DNA of 58,008 nt. Source: an uncultured Bacteroidales bacterium (lineage in GTDB: Bacteria; Bacteroidota; Bacteroidia; Bacteroidales; P3). Shown here piece after piece: positions 36,420-48,164 of this stretch. The stretch lies in the NCBI GenBank assembly GCA_946401725.1, contig CAMIVE010000009.1:1-58008 (forward strand), written 5' to 3'. The translations under genes and the position numbers were made by a program. The notes under the pieces were generated by a model that worked only from the letters and a program-made list of their open reading frames with translations, searched no databases and was not told the origin of the DNA. Position 1 is the first letter of the stretch, and every line of letters begins with the position of its first letter.

Positions 36420-38213
36420 ATGATCGACATCACCCTTCAAAATAATATTGCTCAGGCGTTGCAAAACCTCTATTCGATTGAGGCAACTCCGGAATCTATT
36501 GTACTCCAGAAAACAAAAAAGGAATTCTCTGGAGATTATACGCTGGTTGTTTTCCCTTATGTCAAACAAGCGCGCAAATCACCTGAGATGGTGGCTAACG
36601 AATTGGGCTCCGCAGTGAAAAACGCACTGTCCGATTTGATATCTGATTTCAATGTAATCAAGGGTTTTCTCAACTTTTCCGTCTGTGACAGTTATTGGAC
36701 TTCCTTTGCCACTGCTATCGCCAACAACCCACATTATGGTTTGAAAACAGTCGATTCCAACGAGGCTCCTGTGGTGATTGAATATTCATCACCCAATACC
36801 AACAAGCCACTACATTTGGGTCATATCCGCAACAATCTTTTGGGATGGTCTGTCTCACAGCTGCTCACCGCCAATGGTCGTAATGTCAAGAAGGTCAATC
36901 TGGTAAATGACCGTGGCATCCATATCTGCAAGTCTATGCTCGCTTGGCTGCGTTACGGTAACGGCGAAACACCAGAATCGTCGGGCCTGAAAGGCGATCA
37001 TCTTGTAGGTAAATACTATGTGGAATTTGACAAGCATTACAAAGAGGAAATCAAATCGTTGATGGACCGTGGGGTAGAGGAGGAGCAGGCGAAAAAGGAA
37101 GCGCCTTTAATGATAGAAGCACAACAAATGCTTAAACGTTGGGAAGACGGCGACAAGGAGGTTCGTGAACTATGGGAGAAAATGAACGGATGGGTCTATG
37201 CCGGTTTTGATGAGACTTACAAAAAGATGGGTGTCGGTTTTGACAAGATTTATTATGAATCGAATACCTATCTTTTAGGAAAAGAACTTGTTCAACGGGG
37301 ACTGGATCTGGGTGTGCTTTACCGTAAAGAAGATGGTTCCGTTTGGTGCGATTTAACTGATGCAGGATTGGACCATAAATTGTTGCTCCGCAAAGACGGA
37401 ACCTCGGTATATATGACGCAGGACTTAGGGACCGCTTTATTGCGCCAGAAGGATTTTGGCGCCGACCAATTGATTTATGTCGTCGGTAATGAACAGGATT
37501 ACCATTTCCAGGTTTTGAAGATTGTTCTTAAACGGCTTGGATTTGACTGGGCCGATAAGGTATATCATCTTTCCTATGGAATGGTGGAACTGCCTAACGG
37601 AAAAATGAAATCGCGTGAAGGTACGGTGGTCGATGCTGATGATTTAATCGAGGAGATGGAAAAAACGGCCGAAGAAATGTGCCGTGATCGTGGCAAGAAT
37701 GACGACATGGATCCCGACCAGCTCAAAGCACTTTATCATATGCTGGCTCTCGGCGCATTGAAATATTTCATTTTAAAAGTGGATCCCTCCAAAACCATGC
37801 TCTTCAATCCTGCAGAGAGTATCGATTTCAACGGAAATACAGGTCCCTTTATTCAGTACACTCATGCCCGTATCCGTTCCATTGTCCGCAAGGCGGTCTA
37901 TGAAAAGGGGATTGACTTGCATGCCAATCCGGGCAATATCACTATCAATGAAAAAGAGCGTGAAGTGATCAAACTGCTTCACGACATGTCTACCGTTGTT
38001 TCACAAGCTGCTGCAGCCTATAGTCCTGCAATGATTGCCAACTACAGCTATGATCTTGCCAAGGCTTTTAACAGCTTCTATCAAGACACACCGATCCTTC
38101 GTGAAACAGACAATAACCGGATGCTATTCCTGGTCCAATTATGTGACGCCGTTTCTGTAGGTCTGAAAAATATGATGTGGATCCTCGGTATTGACGTCCC
38201 GGAAAGAATGTAG
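36420..38213 (+). CDS. argS: Arginyl-tRNA synthetase
   Basis: This cytosolic class I enzyme charges tRNA-Arg. At 597 residues it has the usual length. It shows an N-terminal tRNA-binding domain, the HIGH-type motif NKPLHLGHIRNN, the KMSKS-like GKMKSREG and the DALR-type C-terminal anticodon-binding domain (FIQYTHARIRSI then the helical tail). Start at ATG 36420. It is followed 52 bp later by an acyl-ACP thioesterase gene. Confidence 0.97.
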   Translation: MIDITLQNNIAQALQNLYSIEATPESIVLQKTKKEFSGDYTLVVFPYVKQARKSPEMVANELGSAVKNALSDLISDFNVIKGFLNFSVCDSYWTSFATAIANNPHYGLKTVDSNEAPVVIEYSSPNTNKPLHLGHIRNNLLGWSVSQLLTANGRNVKKVNLVNDRGIHICKSMLAWLRYGNGETPESSGLKGDHLVGKYYVEFDKHYKEEIKSLMDRGVEEEQAKKEAPLMIEAQQMLKRWEDGDKEVRELWEKMNGWVYAGFDETYKKMGVGFDKIYYESNTYLLGKELVQRGLDLGVLYRKEDGSVWCDLTDAGLDHKLLLRKDGTSVYMTQDLGTALLRQKDFGADQLIYVVGNEQDYHFQVLKIVLKRLGFDWADKVYHLSYGMVELPNGKMKSREGTVVDADDLIEEMEKTAEEMCRDRGKNDDMDPDQLKALYHMLALGALKYFILKVDPSKTMLFNPAESIDFNGNTGPFIQYTHARIRSIVRKAVYEKGIDLHANPGNITINEKEREVIKLLHDMSTVVSQAAAAYSPAMIANYSYDLAKAFNSFYQDTPILRETDNNRMLFLVQLCDAVSVGLKNMMWILGIDVPERM

Positions 38214-38265
38214 GGGATTCTGTTATACGTTACACATAAAACTGTAAGCTTTACATTTTTGACCA

Positions 38266-39006
38266 ATGTTTTTTACTGAAGATATTATACTTTCCACTCT
38301 TATCTGCGATGAAGATGACCATTTGACCATTTGGGGACTGGCTCGTCTTTTTCAAGATGCTGCCGAAGATCATTCCAAGTCTTATGGAGTAGGCTATGAT
38401 GGTCTCATTGTCCAGAATCGGGCATGGATTCTTACACGCGTGTATTACAATATTTTACGCTACCCGATAGCAGGGGAGAAGTTAACTGTTCGAACATGGC
38501 CCAAACCAGACAATGGTTTGATAGCGCCTCGTGATTCTCAACTTATTGATTCTAACGGAATGGTTTGTGCTTCATGTACATCCAACTGGGTGATTCTCAA
38601 TATGGAGTCTCGTCGTGTGTGCCGTTTGGGCGAAATAATTAAGCCATTTGAGAAAGAGACAGAGAGCGCTACATCGGTTGTGAAATTTGACAAAATGCTT
38701 CTGGATGACGATTTGTCTTTAGTGAAACATATCGATGTTCCATATTCATCTATTGATCATACGCATCATGTTAATAATGCTGAGTACATGAAATGGATTT
38801 GTGATGCAATACCTGATATCTGTAAATCACATTCTGATGAACATCGTCGTGAGATTTCATCATTCGACATCAATTACGTCAAAGAAACCAAATACAACGA
38901 TCCTGAAGTCCAATTATACGGGAAATCCATTAATGATTCTGCTTTTCAATTTCGTTTGACAAATAGTAGTGGAATATCCGTCCAAGCACAGGTTGTTTTA
39001 AAATGA
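38266..39006 (+). CDS. Acyl-ACP thioesterase
   Basis: A 246-residue protein of the acyl-ACP thioesterase (FatA/FatB-like) family, with two hot-dog folds in tandem. It releases free fatty acids from acyl carrier protein. The first fold has the YGVGYDGLIVQNRAWILTR segment, and the second has DHTHHVNNAEYMKW with the conserved His-Asn pair. Proteins of this size and type are found in Bacteroidota. It is last in the rightward run and followed by a hairpin. Confidence 0.85.
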   Translation: MFFTEDIILSTLICDEDDHLTIWGLARLFQDAAEDHSKSYGVGYDGLIVQNRAWILTRVYYNILRYPIAGEKLTVRTWPKPDNGLIAPRDSQLIDSNGMVCASCTSNWVILNMESRRVCRLGEIIKPFEKETESATSVVKFDKMLLDDDLSLVKHIDVPYSSIDHTHHVNNAEYMKWICDAIPDICKSHSDEHRREISSFDINYVKETKYNDPEVQLYGKSINDSAFQFRLTNSSGISVQAQVVLK

Positions 39007-39084
39007 GATATAGAGAGGGAGTACAATTATCCCTCTTTATTACTTTACTACCTACTTAACATAATAGGGATTATTGAAAAACAA

Positions 39085-39110
39085 AATAGCCCACAGATTT
39101 GTGGGCTATT
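39085..39110. terminator. Hairpin between convergent genes
   Basis: AATAGCCCACA pairs perfectly with TGTGGGCTATT around a GATT loop. It lies between the thioesterase and TPR genes, which converge, and has A runs on the left for the leftward direction. Confidence 0.8.
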
Positions 39111-39139
39111 AATAAGTTTGCAATGATTATTTGCGTCAA

Positions 39140-40405
39140 TTATTGCTTTGCGTTTTTCTCAATTTCTTTGATACGTGCTCTGATAGGTTCTGCTTCTTTA
39201 AGCATATCGAGACGCATGTAGCAAGTGTTGAGAGTAGTCAAGCAGTTGAAAAGATTCTGACGGTTTCTGAGCTGGTCGTTTTCGCTGAGACCATCAATAA
39301 ATGAGATGGCTTGATTCAGGTACGGAATGGCCTGCTCAAAGAATTGATTGCTTTCTTCTGTCAATTTGTTGACAAGTGCTTCATCATCGTCAGAGATACT
39401 GCCTTTCTCAAAGATATTATTAATGGCCTGGATTTTATCGGCTGCACGGTTGTAGATCATGATACCCATACCGTAGTTCGCTTCAACCTGGTTGGGATTG
39501 AGTCTTGCTGACTCTTTGTATGCGTTTTCGGCTTTGGCGTAGTCTTGCGCCTCTTCATAGATACCTGCGGCTGCACAAAGAATCAATGCCATCTGATCCT
39601 TCGTAACGGTGTCAGGAGTCTCGGCAATGGCTTTCTCGGCCAATTCAATACCTTTGGCCTGATTTCCTGCCCAGATATAGGCTGAAGCAAGAAGCATGAA
39701 TGAATTGGGGTCGCCATTCGTTGCCTTGGTGTAGCGATCAGCGGTCTTGATGACCTTGGCTGTATCGCCAGCCTCTTTGTAGAGGGCTACCATCGTATTG
39801 TATATACGAGGCAGTTTGTCTTCGAAATTCTTGATTTTGGATTTGGTGACCAAGTAACCATAGTATTTCTTCACACCTTCATTGTCCTTCAGCATCTGGC
39901 AACTGTAACCGGCAATATAGTAAGCATTATTGGCCAAGTCGTTATCACCCGAGTTGTTGGAGATCTTGATGGCCTCATCAGCTTCTTTCAAAGCATCGGC
40001 ATAATTGCCGGAATTAAAGAGGTCGCAGCTTTTATTGAAGTACTCGTTACCGATGAATTTGAAAACTTCACCGTTAGACTTGGTGAATTCGCCTTTGGTG
40101 TCAAGTTCTTTGCAACGAAGCGCTGCATTGTAGGCTTTATTGCACCAATCGGGATCTAGATCTTTGTATTTGGGTTTCTTCAATTTGCTGTCGGCACCAA
40201 TTTGGCTGTAAATCAGTCCGGCATAATACCAAGTTTTGGCATCATCTTTGGTATCGTCATGGAGACAAGCCTTGTCGATAGATGCTTTAGCCTTGTTCAG
40301 ATAGCCTCTCTTCAGATCCGACATGGCGCTCTGAACATTAAGGGTCTGCGCATTCACGGCTATACCGAGAGTTAAAAGCGCTGCAAACAATGCGATTTTT
40401 TTCAT
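39140..40405 (-). CDS. Exported tetratricopeptide-repeat protein
   Basis: A 421-residue protein with a signal peptide (residues about 1-19, ending AVNAQ). Several helical TPR-like repeats fill the rest, for example DALKEADEAIKISNN, AKGIELAEKAIAETP and AKAENAYKESARLNPN. It should act as a protein-binding scaffold in the periplasm. No catalytic motif is visible. It lies downstream of gyrA on the same strand with a 90-bp gap and probably has its own promoter. Confidence 0.75.
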   Translation of the reverse strand: MKKIALFAALLTLGIAVNAQTLNVQSAMSDLKRGYLNKAKASIDKACLHDDTKDDAKTWYYAGLIYSQIGADSKLKKPKYKDLDPDWCNKAYNAALRCKELDTKGEFTKSNGEVFKFIGNEYFNKSCDLFNSGNYADALKEADEAIKISNNSGDNDLANNAYYIAGYSCQMLKDNEGVKKYYGYLVTKSKIKNFEDKLPRIYNTMVALYKEAGDTAKVIKTADRYTKATNGDPNSFMLLASAYIWAGNQAKGIELAEKAIAETPDTVTKDQMALILCAAAGIYEEAQDYAKAENAYKESARLNPNQVEANYGMGIMIYNRAADKIQAINNIFEKGSISDDDEALVNKLTEESNQFFEQAIPYLNQAISFIDGLSENDQLRNRQNLFNCLTTLNTCYMRLDMLKEAEPIRARIKEIEKNAKQ

Positions 40406-40495
40406 GATGAATAAGATGTTTTAATGTTATTTTCCTAAGTTTGTATTTCTTGTTTTGTTATTATTGTGCTTTTAGGAATATTTAAGTCTTTGAAA

Positions 40496-43105
40496 TCAAT
40501 CCTGCGTCGTCTCCCCTGCTTCCTGGTTGGATTCGCCAGACTCCCCTACTCCACTTCCATTATCTTTAGTAATAGCTTCAGTATTAGTTGATTCTGCTAT
40601 ATTTTCTACGTTTTCAACATTGTCGGCCACCTCTTCCTCGGGTTCGGCGTCAACCTTTGTAATAGAGGCGATAATGTCTTTGCCACGCAGATTGATAAGC
40701 TTCACACCCTGTGTGTTGCGACCCAACACGCGCAGGTCGGCGATGTGCATACGGATGGTGACTCCTGAACGGTTGATGATCATCAGGTCATCCTCGTCGG
40801 TGACGTTGATCAGAGCCACAATGCCACCAGTCTTTTCGGTCACCTTCATTGTCATCACGCCTTTACCGCCACGATGGGTAGGACGATAACCCTGATTCTT
40901 TTCAGGTTCATATTTCAGCTGGGAACGTTTGCCGAATCCGTTTTCGCTGACCACAAGGATGTCTTCTTCTTCGTTGTTGGTGCAAAGCATGCTGATGACT
41001 GCATCGTCCGCGCCTTCCAGCGTAATACCTTTCACGCCTGAAGCGCCACGGCCCATTTCGCGGAATTCCTCTTCCGAGCAACGGACCACCTTGCCGTTCT
41101 TTGAGGCGATAAGCAACTGGCTGTTGCCATCGGTGAGTCGGGCGGTAAGCAGTTCATCGCCTTCGCGAATACCCACAGCGATGATACCGTTGGTACGGGG
41201 ACGAGAGTAGGCCTCCAGTGAGGTCTTTTTGATGATGCCGTTCTTGGTGCAAAGGACGATATAGTGGTTGTTGAGATAATCCTCATCTTTGAGGTTTAGC
41301 ACATTGACATAGGCTTTGACTTTATCGTCGGGCTCTATGTTGATAAGGTTCAAAATGGCACGTCCTTTGGAGTCTTTGCCGCCTTCGGGAATTTCGAAAG
41401 CGCGTTTCCAGTAGCAGCGGCCCTTTTCAGTGAAGAATAAAATGTAGTTGTGGTTGGTGGCCATAAAGATATGCTCCACAAAGTCCTCGTTGCGGACCGA
41501 ACTGCCTTTCGAGCCGACACCTCCCCTGCTCTGGGCACGGTATTCGCTGAGGAGCGTCCGTTTGATATAACCCATATGAGAGATGGTGATAACCACCTTG
41601 TCGTCGGCAATCATGTCCTCGATGCTGAAATTGGAAGCGTCGTATTCGATACGGGTACGACGGTCGTCGCCGTATTTGTCGCGTATTTCAGCCAATTCGG
41701 TCTTGATGACCTCCATAAGTACTTTGTGGTCGCCGAGAATTTCCTTGCAGCGTTCGATGAAACGCATTTTCTCTTCGTATTCTTCCTGCAGACGCTGACG
41801 TTCCAGTCCGGTGAGCTGGCGCAGACGCATCTCCACGATAGCACGGGCTTGTATGTCACTGAACCCCCAATTGTCCATCAATCCCTGACGGGCTTCGTCG
41901 ACAGTAGCCGAACGACGGATGAGGGCGATGATATCGTCCATAATGTCGATGGCTTTCAACAGACCTTGCAGGATGTGGGCACGCTTTTCGGCTTCGGCCA
42001 GTTCAAAACGGGTGCGACGGGTTACCACTGATTCACGATGCTCCACGAAATTCTGAATCAAATCCTTCAGATTGAGCAGCTGTGGGCGGCCTTTTACCAA
42101 AGCGATGTTGTTGACGGCAAACGACGACTGCAGTTCGGAATACTGGAACAGTTTGTTGAGGATGATATTAGGCACCACGTCGTGACGCAGGTAGTAGACT
42201 ACGCGGATACCGTCCTTGTCTGACTCATCGCGGATGTCGGTGATGCCGACAATCTTGCCGTCTTTCACCAACTGAGCCTGCCGTTTGATCATCTCCGATT
42301 TGTTGACATTATAGGGGATGTCGTGGGCAATAATCATGTTGCGGCCTTTGGAGTCGGTCTCGATGGAAGTCTCGGAACGGATGATAATGGTACCTCGTCC
42401 GGTTGTGAATGCATCACGAACACCGTTGTAACCATATATAATACCACCGCCCGGGAAGTCGGGAGCAGTGATGTGCTGCATCAACCCTTCGACCGTGATG
42501 TCCGGATTGTCAATATAGGCGATACATCCATTCAGTACTTCACGCAGGTTGTGTGTGGGCATATTGGTAGCCATACCTACAGCAATACCGTTCGATCCGT
42601 TGATAAGCAAATTGGGTATCTTTGCAGGCAATACGGTCGGCTCTTCACGATCGTTATCGTAGGTGGGCATCATGTCGACGGTATCTTTGTCGATGTCGGC
42701 AAGCATTTCATTGGTGATTTGCTTCATTCGTGCCTCGGTATAACGCATGGCAGCGGCACCGTCACCATCAATGGAACCGAAGTTACCCTGACCGTCGACA
42801 AGCATGTAACGCATGGCCCAGGGTTGAGCCAGTCGAACCATAGCACCATATACAGAAGAGTCGCCATGAGGATGGTATTTACCCAACACCTCACCAACAA
42901 CGGTGGCAGATTTCTTGTAAGCAGTATTGTAGAAAAGACCCATGTCGTTCATTGCATAAAGAATACGACGATGGACAGGTTTCAAACCGTCACGCACATC
43001 GGGAAGCGCACGTGCGACAATTACAGACATAGCATAATCGATATAAGCCGATTTCATTTCGGTTTCTATATCGACCTGCGTGATTTTTTCGTTCTCAGAA
43101 ATCAT
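40496..43105 (-). CDS. gyrA: DNA gyrase subunit A
   Basis: This subunit cuts and rejoins DNA in the A2B2 gyrase that introduces negative supercoils. The 869-residue protein has the winged-helix region, a catalytic Tyr122 in AAMRYTEAR and the C-terminal six-blade DNA-wrapping domain. An acidic and Asn/Glu-rich tail of about 50 residues follows. Numbering in the quinolone region coincides with that of E. coli: [11 protein letters not shown] gives Ser83 and Gly87. gyrA is divergent from clpC. gyrB is not in the window. Confidence 0.97.
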   Translation of the reverse strand: MISENEKITQVDIETEMKSAYIDYAMSVIVARALPDVRDGLKPVHRRILYAMNDMGLFYNTAYKKSATVVGEVLGKYHPHGDSSVYGAMVRLAQPWAMRYMLVDGQGNFGSIDGDGAAAMRYTEARMKQITNEMLADIDKDTVDMMPTYDNDREEPTVLPAKIPNLLINGSNGIAVGMATNMPTHNLREVLNGCIAYIDNPDITVEGLMQHITAPDFPGGGIIYGYNGVRDAFTTGRGTIIIRSETSIETDSKGRNMIIAHDIPYNVNKSEMIKRQAQLVKDGKIVGITDIRDESDKDGIRVVYYLRHDVVPNIILNKLFQYSELQSSFAVNNIALVKGRPQLLNLKDLIQNFVEHRESVVTRRTRFELAEAEKRAHILQGLLKAIDIMDDIIALIRRSATVDEARQGLMDNWGFSDIQARAIVEMRLRQLTGLERQRLQEEYEEKMRFIERCKEILGDHKVLMEVIKTELAEIRDKYGDDRRTRIEYDASNFSIEDMIADDKVVITISHMGYIKRTLLSEYRAQSRGGVGSKGSSVRNEDFVEHIFMATNHNYILFFTEKGRCYWKRAFEIPEGGKDSKGRAILNLINIEPDDKVKAYVNVLNLKDEDYLNNHYIVLCTKNGIIKKTSLEAYSRPRTNGIIAVGIREGDELLTARLTDGNSQLLIASKNGKVVRCSEEEFREMGRGASGVKGITLEGADDAVISMLCTNNEEEDILVVSENGFGKRSQLKYEPEKNQGYRPTHRGGKGVMTMKVTEKTGGIVALINVTDEDDLMIINRSGVTIRMHIADLRVLGRNTQGVKLINLRGKDIIASITKVDAEPEEEVADNVENVENIAESTNTEAITKDNGSGVGESGESNQEAGETTQD

Positions 43106-43171
43106 TTAGATGTATTTTATTCTATTATATACCAATTCTTTAATAAAGAATACCTTTATTTAATAAAAAAG

Positions 43172-43179
43172 CAAAGATA
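43172..43179 (-). promoter_or_regulatory. -7 box of gyrA (TATCTTTG)
   Basis: The minus strand reads TATCTTTG, matching TAnnTTTG, 66 bp before the gyrA start. No clear TTTG box lies at the usual distance. Confidence 0.45.
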
Positions 43180-43329
43180 CGTTTTTTTTCTCAAAGAAAA
43201 CAGTTGTTTTTTGTTTATTTAAGGATTATTTTTTAACATTTTATGAGACTGCCATTTTGTCATTCACTATTCACACAAGGCTGTTGAAAATAACATTTGG
43301 CAAAGATATTGTGGATAAGTCAAATGTAG

Positions 43330-43337
43330 TAATTTTG
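43330..43337 (+). promoter_or_regulatory. -7 box of clpC (TAATTTTG)
   Basis: TAATTTTG matches TAnnTTTG, 57 bp before the clpC start. A TTG at 43309-43311 lies 18 bp upstream, a little short of the usual gap. I found no CIRCE-like operator near it. Confidence 0.5.
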
Positions 43338-43394
43338 AATCGTTGAATTGAATTTATTGAATACTTGATAACATATTGAAGTTCAGAGTACTCT

Positions 43395-46028
43395 ATGGAA
43401 GCTAAACTGAGTAAAAACAGCAAAAAAGTCATTGCTGACAGTCGAGATGAAGCCATCCGACTGAAAAACGGACACATCGGAGTGGAGCATTTGTTCCTTG
43501 GCGTCATTCGCGAGACAGAATGTTCAGCTTATAATCTGCTGGTGTCGATGGGTGTCGACATGGGAGCGATAAAAAGTCGCATTGAATCGGCCATTGGACA
43601 ACAACAGTCGAATATCTCCTACAGCGAGGAAAGCGAAATACCTATGCTGAAACAGACGGAGAAAGTCTTACGGCTGGCATTTCTGGAATCCACCAAACTG
43701 AAAGAGGGCGAAATAAAAACAGAACATCTGGTTTTGGCCATCCTGATGGAAGGTGAGAATGTGGCCGCCCGTCTTTTGGAACGCGAAGGAATCAATTATA
43801 ACAAATTTTTCAACTCTTTAAAAAATAGTCGTGGCGATTCGGAATCCGGGAAACAGAACATCGACGACTACGAGGCCAAATTCGACCTCAACGGCGACGA
43901 TGAGGAGGACGACTACCCTTACGCCAATCCGGAATCGGACAACAGCCGTTCTGAGAGTGCAAAGAACGGAAAGACACCTGCTCTGGAGAATTTCGGACGC
44001 GACCTTACCAAAGCAGCCGAAGAGGGACGCCTGGATCCTATCGTGGGCCGTACCAAAGAGTTGGAACGTATTGCGCAGATCCTCAGTCGCCGCAAGAAGA
44101 ACAATCCTGTTCTTATCGGCGAACCCGGCGTGGGGAAATCGGCCATCGCCGAAGGATTGGCACAGCGTATCGTAGAAGGACGTGTCCCCCGCACACTGTA
44201 CAACAAGCGTGTCATCTCGCTCGACTTGGCGTCGCTGGTTGCCGGAACCAAATACCGTGGACAGTTCGAGGAGCGCATGAAAGCCATTCTCAGCGAGTTG
44301 GAACGCAACCACAATATCATCATTTTTATCGATGAAATCCATACCATTGTCGGTGCCGGTAGCGCTTCGGGCTCCTTGGACGCTTCGAATATGTTCAAGC
44401 CCGCGTTGGCCCGTGGCGAAATCCAGTGCATCGGCGCCACCACGCTTGACGAGTACCGCCAATACATAGAGAAAGACGGCGCCTTGGAACGCCGATTCCA
44501 GAAAGTTCTGGTAGAGGCGACCACTGCTGACGAGACATACGAAATCCTCAATAACATACGCGACAAATACGAAGACCACCACGGGGTTAACTATACCGAC
44601 GAGTCTTTGAAAGCTTGCATCAGCCTGACGGAACGCTATGTCACCGACCGTCTGCTGCCCGACAAGGCCATCGACGCAATGGACGAAGCTGGTGCACGTG
44701 TCCGCATCGCCAATGTGCGTGTGCCGCAGGATATCATCGATATGGAACAACGTATTGCCGAGGTGGTCAAGCAGAAGAAAGAGGTGCTGGCACGTAAGAG
44801 CTATAACGAAGCCGCAGCTTTGCGCGACGAAGAACGCGAACTCACTGCCGAGCTGGAAGAGATGCGCCGCCGCCATGAAGCCGAAGAACGCGACAACCGC
44901 GTCTCGGTGACCGAGAACGATGTGGCCGAGGTGGTGGCCATGATGACCGGAGTGCCTGTGCAGCGTATCGCACAGAACGAAGGTGCGCGACTGCTCAAGA
45001 TGGAAGACGAACTGGCTGGCACCGTCATCGGACAGGATACTGCCATCAAGAAGATTTGCAAAGCCATCCGCCGTAACCGTGCCGGTTTGAAAGATCCCAA
45101 CAAACCCATTGGAACTTTTATTTTCCTAGGACCTACAGGTGTAGGTAAGACCTATCTGACCAAGGTGTTGGCCAAGTACCTGTTCGATAGCGAGCAAGCC
45201 ATGATACGTATCGATATGAGCGAATACATGGAGAAATTCGCCGTGTCGCGCCTTATCGGAGCGCCTCCGGGATATGTAGGCTACGAAGAGGGTGGCCAAC
45301 TGACCGAGAAAGTGCGTCGCAAGCCCTACTCCATTGTGTTGTTGGACGAAATAGAGAAAGCACATCCCGACGTCTTTAATGTGCTGTTGCAGGTCCTCGA
45401 CGACGGCCAGCTGACCGATGGTCTGGGTCGTAAGGTGGATTTCAAGAACACCATCATTATCATGACCTCCAATATCGGCAGTCGCCAACTGAAGGATTTC
45501 GGCACCGGTGTGGGCTTCAGTACCACGGCACGCGAAGCCGAAAAATCGGAGATGGAACGCGACGTCATCGAGAAGTCGCTGAAGAAATCGTTCGCCCCAG
45601 AATTCCTCAACCGTATCGATGAAATAATCTATTTCAATAGTCTGGAACGTGAAGATATCCATAAGATTATAGATATTGAATTAAAGGGACTCTTTAAGCG
45701 TATCCGCTCGATGGGATATGAAATCACCATCGACGAAGCGGCAAAGGATTTCCTGGTCAAGAAGGGTTGGGATGCCCAATATGGTGCCCGTCCGTTGAAG
45801 CGGGCTATCCAGCGCTACATCGAAGACGACCTCGCCGAGGAAATCATCAAGGCTGACATTTTGTCGGGCGACACCATCCATGTGACTACGGGCAAAGAGG
45901 AAAGCAAGGACTCTCCCACTCTCGACAAGGAAAAGATTGTTTTCGAGATAGAGAAAGGTGAAGCCTCCCGTCAACTCAGCGAAGCCATCAGCGAAAGCAT
46001 CGAGGAAGAAATGGTTGAAGCGAATTGA
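43395..46028 (+). CDS. clpC: ClpC-type AAA+ unfoldase
   Basis: This Hsp100 ATPase unfolds proteins for the ClpP protease. The 877-residue protein has an N-terminal repeat domain (about residues 1-145), a first AAA+ domain with Walker A GEPGVGKS near residue 243, and a UVR-like coiled region ([18 protein letters not shown], near 463-490) that marks ClpC rather than ClpB. A second AAA+ domain follows with Walker A GPTGVGKT near 579. An acidic linker (about 150-190) separates the N-domain. clpP is not in the window. The helicase gene begins 8 bp after the stop. Confidence 0.94.
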   Translation: MEAKLSKNSKKVIADSRDEAIRLKNGHIGVEHLFLGVIRETECSAYNLLVSMGVDMGAIKSRIESAIGQQQSNISYSEESEIPMLKQTEKVLRLAFLESTKLKEGEIKTEHLVLAILMEGENVAARLLEREGINYNKFFNSLKNSRGDSESGKQNIDDYEAKFDLNGDDEEDDYPYANPESDNSRSESAKNGKTPALENFGRDLTKAAEEGRLDPIVGRTKELERIAQILSRRKKNNPVLIGEPGVGKSAIAEGLAQRIVEGRVPRTLYNKRVISLDLASLVAGTKYRGQFEERMKAILSELERNHNIIIFIDEIHTIVGAGSASGSLDASNMFKPALARGEIQCIGATTLDEYRQYIEKDGALERRFQKVLVEATTADETYEILNNIRDKYEDHHGVNYTDESLKACISLTERYVTDRLLPDKAIDAMDEAGARVRIANVRVPQDIIDMEQRIAEVVKQKKEVLARKSYNEAAALRDEERELTAELEEMRRRHEAEERDNRVSVTENDVAEVVAMMTGVPVQRIAQNEGARLLKMEDELAGTVIGQDTAIKKICKAIRRNRAGLKDPNKPIGTFIFLGPTGVGKTYLTKVLAKYLFDSEQAMIRIDMSEYMEKFAVSRLIGAPPGYVGYEEGGQLTEKVRRKPYSIVLLDEIEKAHPDVFNVLLQVLDDGQLTDGLGRKVDFKNTIIIMTSNIGSRQLKDFGTGVGFSTTAREAEKSEMERDVIEKSLKKSFAPEFLNRIDEIIYFNSLEREDIHKIIDIELKGLFKRIRSMGYEITIDEAAKDFLVKKGWDAQYGARPLKRAIQRYIEDDLAEEIIKADILSGDTIHVTTGKEESKDSPTLDKEKIVFEIEKGEASRQLSEAISESIEEEMVEAN

Positions 46029-46036
46029 TAGGTTAA

Positions 46037-48118
46037 ATGGACACCAACCCTCAGATTGAACTGGCACGACGCTATGTGGAACAGACCAATGTCAGTGTGT
46101 TCCTTACAGGCAAGGCAGGCACAGGCAAGACCACATTTCTGCGTGAAGTGGCGGCACGTTGTCCTAAACGCCATGCCATCGTGGCACCGACCGGTGTCGC
46201 CGCCATCAATGCCGGAGGGGTCACCATCCATTCTTTTTTCCAGCTCCCCTTCGATCCGTATCTTCCCGACGTCAAGGAATTGGTTACCGAGTATCAGTTG
46301 CCGAAGAACCGCAAATCACTTAGTAAAACCAAGTTGAATATTATCCGGACACTGGAACTTCTTATTATAGACGAGATTTCCATGGTGCGTGCCGATTTGC
46401 TCGACGCCATCGATATGACCCTGCGGCGCTATCGGCGCAGCAGCCGTCCCTTCGGTGGTTTGCAGTTGCTGCTTATCGGTGACGTGCACCAACTTTCGCC
46501 TGTGGTCACCGAAAATGAACGCCCGTATATTGAGCGCGTCTACGACTCTCCCTATTTCTTCGCCAGCAAGGCGTTGCAGAAGATCCACTACGTCACCATC
46601 GAACTCACCCATGTCTACCGGCAGCAGGATGCAGCATTTGTCGACCTGCTCAACCATGTGCGTGACAACCATATCGACGCCGAGACGTTGCGCCAGCTCA
46701 ACAGCCGTGTTGGCGTGCCGCAGAGAGAGGCTATCACCCTTACCACCCACAACCGTCAGTCCGACGCCATCAACCGGCGCCACATGCGGGCATTGAACGG
46801 CGAAAGCCACGAGTTTGAGGCCTTGGTCAAGGGCAACTATCCAGAGAAATCCTATCCTTGTGACTGCACACTGGAGGTGAAAGTGGGAGAACGCGTTATG
46901 TTCGTCAAAAACGATTCTTCCGGAGGACATCGCTATTACAACGGCAAACTGGCCACCGTGACGGGGTTTGTGCGTAACGAAGACGGCAATTTCGTTGAGG
47001 TAGTCGACGACGATGGCGAGACCATTCTTGTAGGTCTCGAAACCTGGGAGAATCTCAAATATGAGATTGACCCTAAAACCAACGAGATAGTTCAGAAAGT
47101 GGATGGCACCTTCAGCCAATATCCTCTGCAGGCTGCATGGGCGGTGACCATCCACAAGGCGCAAGGACTCACTTTTGACCGTGTAATCATAGATGCCGCC
47201 GATGCTTTTGCCTTTGGGCAGGTGTATGTGGCGTTGAGCCGTTGCCGCACCCTTGAAGGACTCTCCCTCTCCTCCCGACTGACGCCCGATGTGGCTTTCG
47301 ACGACCGCTCCGTGTCGCAGTTCATCAACGAACAACCTACCTACGAACAGGCTTTGGCGTCGGCAGCGGACTACGAGCGGCAGTACCGTATCGATAAACT
47401 GATGGAGCTTTTCGACATCAACGAGCTCGTCCATTGGCTGGACCGTCTGCGCACCCCTTATGGAAAGTTGAAACATATCTACCCCGAGAAACTCCGTTCG
47501 CTCAACGAACAGATTGATGCAGTGGTTGAATTGCAAAGTGTCAGTGAAAAGTTCAAAAAACAGTTGATGCGCATGGACGTTGAGTCGCAGAACTCACGAG
47601 CCCGTCAAGGAGCTGAATATTATGAGAAGCAGCTCTCTCGGCTCGATTCTCACTTGACCGATATTTTCGACATCGAAGTAGACAACAAGGAGACTTTCAA
47701 GGTCCTCAAGGAGATCAGCGACCAGCTGGCAGAGATTATGTCCATTAAGCTGGCCTGTTTCCAGGCTGTAATCAAAGAGGGTTACAGCGTAGCCGTTGTG
47801 CAACATGCTAAGGTTGACCAGTTGATGGCTGGCGAGAAGAAAACGACGAAAAAGAAGAACAAGAAGCAGTCCGGAAGCGAAGAATATAACACCGACCTAG
47901 CCACCTTGTTGCGTCGTTGGCGTGCTGTCAAGGCCAAGGAGGAAAGATTGCCGCCCTATATGGTGTTACAGCAGAAAGCCTTGCAATCCATCGCCACCAA
48001 TATGCCGCAGAACCCCTCTCAACTCAAACAACAACTCGGTGTCGGCACCAAGACCGTTGAAAAATACGGCAAAGAAATTCTCGACATTGTCATGGATTTC
48101 CTTGAAAGCGGACAGTAA
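46037..48118 (+). CDS. Pif1/RecD-like helicase with a C-terminal HRDC-like domain
   Basis: A 693-residue superfamily-1B DNA helicase. It has Walker A GKAGTGKTT (residues 25-33), Walker B LLIIDEISMV, QLLLIGDVHQLSP and the later motif AWAVTIHKAQGLTFDRVIID. YVALSRCRTLEGL is typical of Pif1-like enzymes. Residues about 615-690 form a helical HRDC-like domain (LKQQLGVGTKTVEKYGKEIL). A charged KKTTKKKNKKQ linker comes before it. It is 8 bp downstream of clpC and likely co-transcribed. It should unwind DNA during replication or repair. Confidence 0.85.
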   Translation: MDTNPQIELARRYVEQTNVSVFLTGKAGTGKTTFLREVAARCPKRHAIVAPTGVAAINAGGVTIHSFFQLPFDPYLPDVKELVTEYQLPKNRKSLSKTKLNIIRTLELLIIDEISMVRADLLDAIDMTLRRYRRSSRPFGGLQLLLIGDVHQLSPVVTENERPYIERVYDSPYFFASKALQKIHYVTIELTHVYRQQDAAFVDLLNHVRDNHIDAETLRQLNSRVGVPQREAITLTTHNRQSDAINRRHMRALNGESHEFEALVKGNYPEKSYPCDCTLEVKVGERVMFVKNDSSGGHRYYNGKLATVTGFVRNEDGNFVEVVDDDGETILVGLETWENLKYEIDPKTNEIVQKVDGTFSQYPLQAAWAVTIHKAQGLTFDRVIIDAADAFAFGQVYVALSRCRTLEGLSLSSRLTPDVAFDDRSVSQFINEQPTYEQALASAADYERQYRIDKLMELFDINELVHWLDRLRTPYGKLKHIYPEKLRSLNEQIDAVVELQSVSEKFKKQLMRMDVESQNSRARQGAEYYEKQLSRLDSHLTDIFDIEVDNKETFKVLKEISDQLAEIMSIKLACFQAVIKEGYSVAVVQHAKVDQLMAGEKKTTKKKNKKQSGSEEYNTDLATLLRRWRAVKAKEERLPPYMVLQQKALQSIATNMPQNPSQLKQQLGVGTKTVEKYGKEILDIVMDFLESGQ

Positions 48119-48164
48119 ATACTTTATTTCCTCAAAGAAAGTCTGGGATTGGCTCTATAATTAA

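Noticed and set aside
46316..47536. 406-codon minus-strand frame
   Set aside because: It is antisense to the helicase gene, which has all its motifs in the sense frame.
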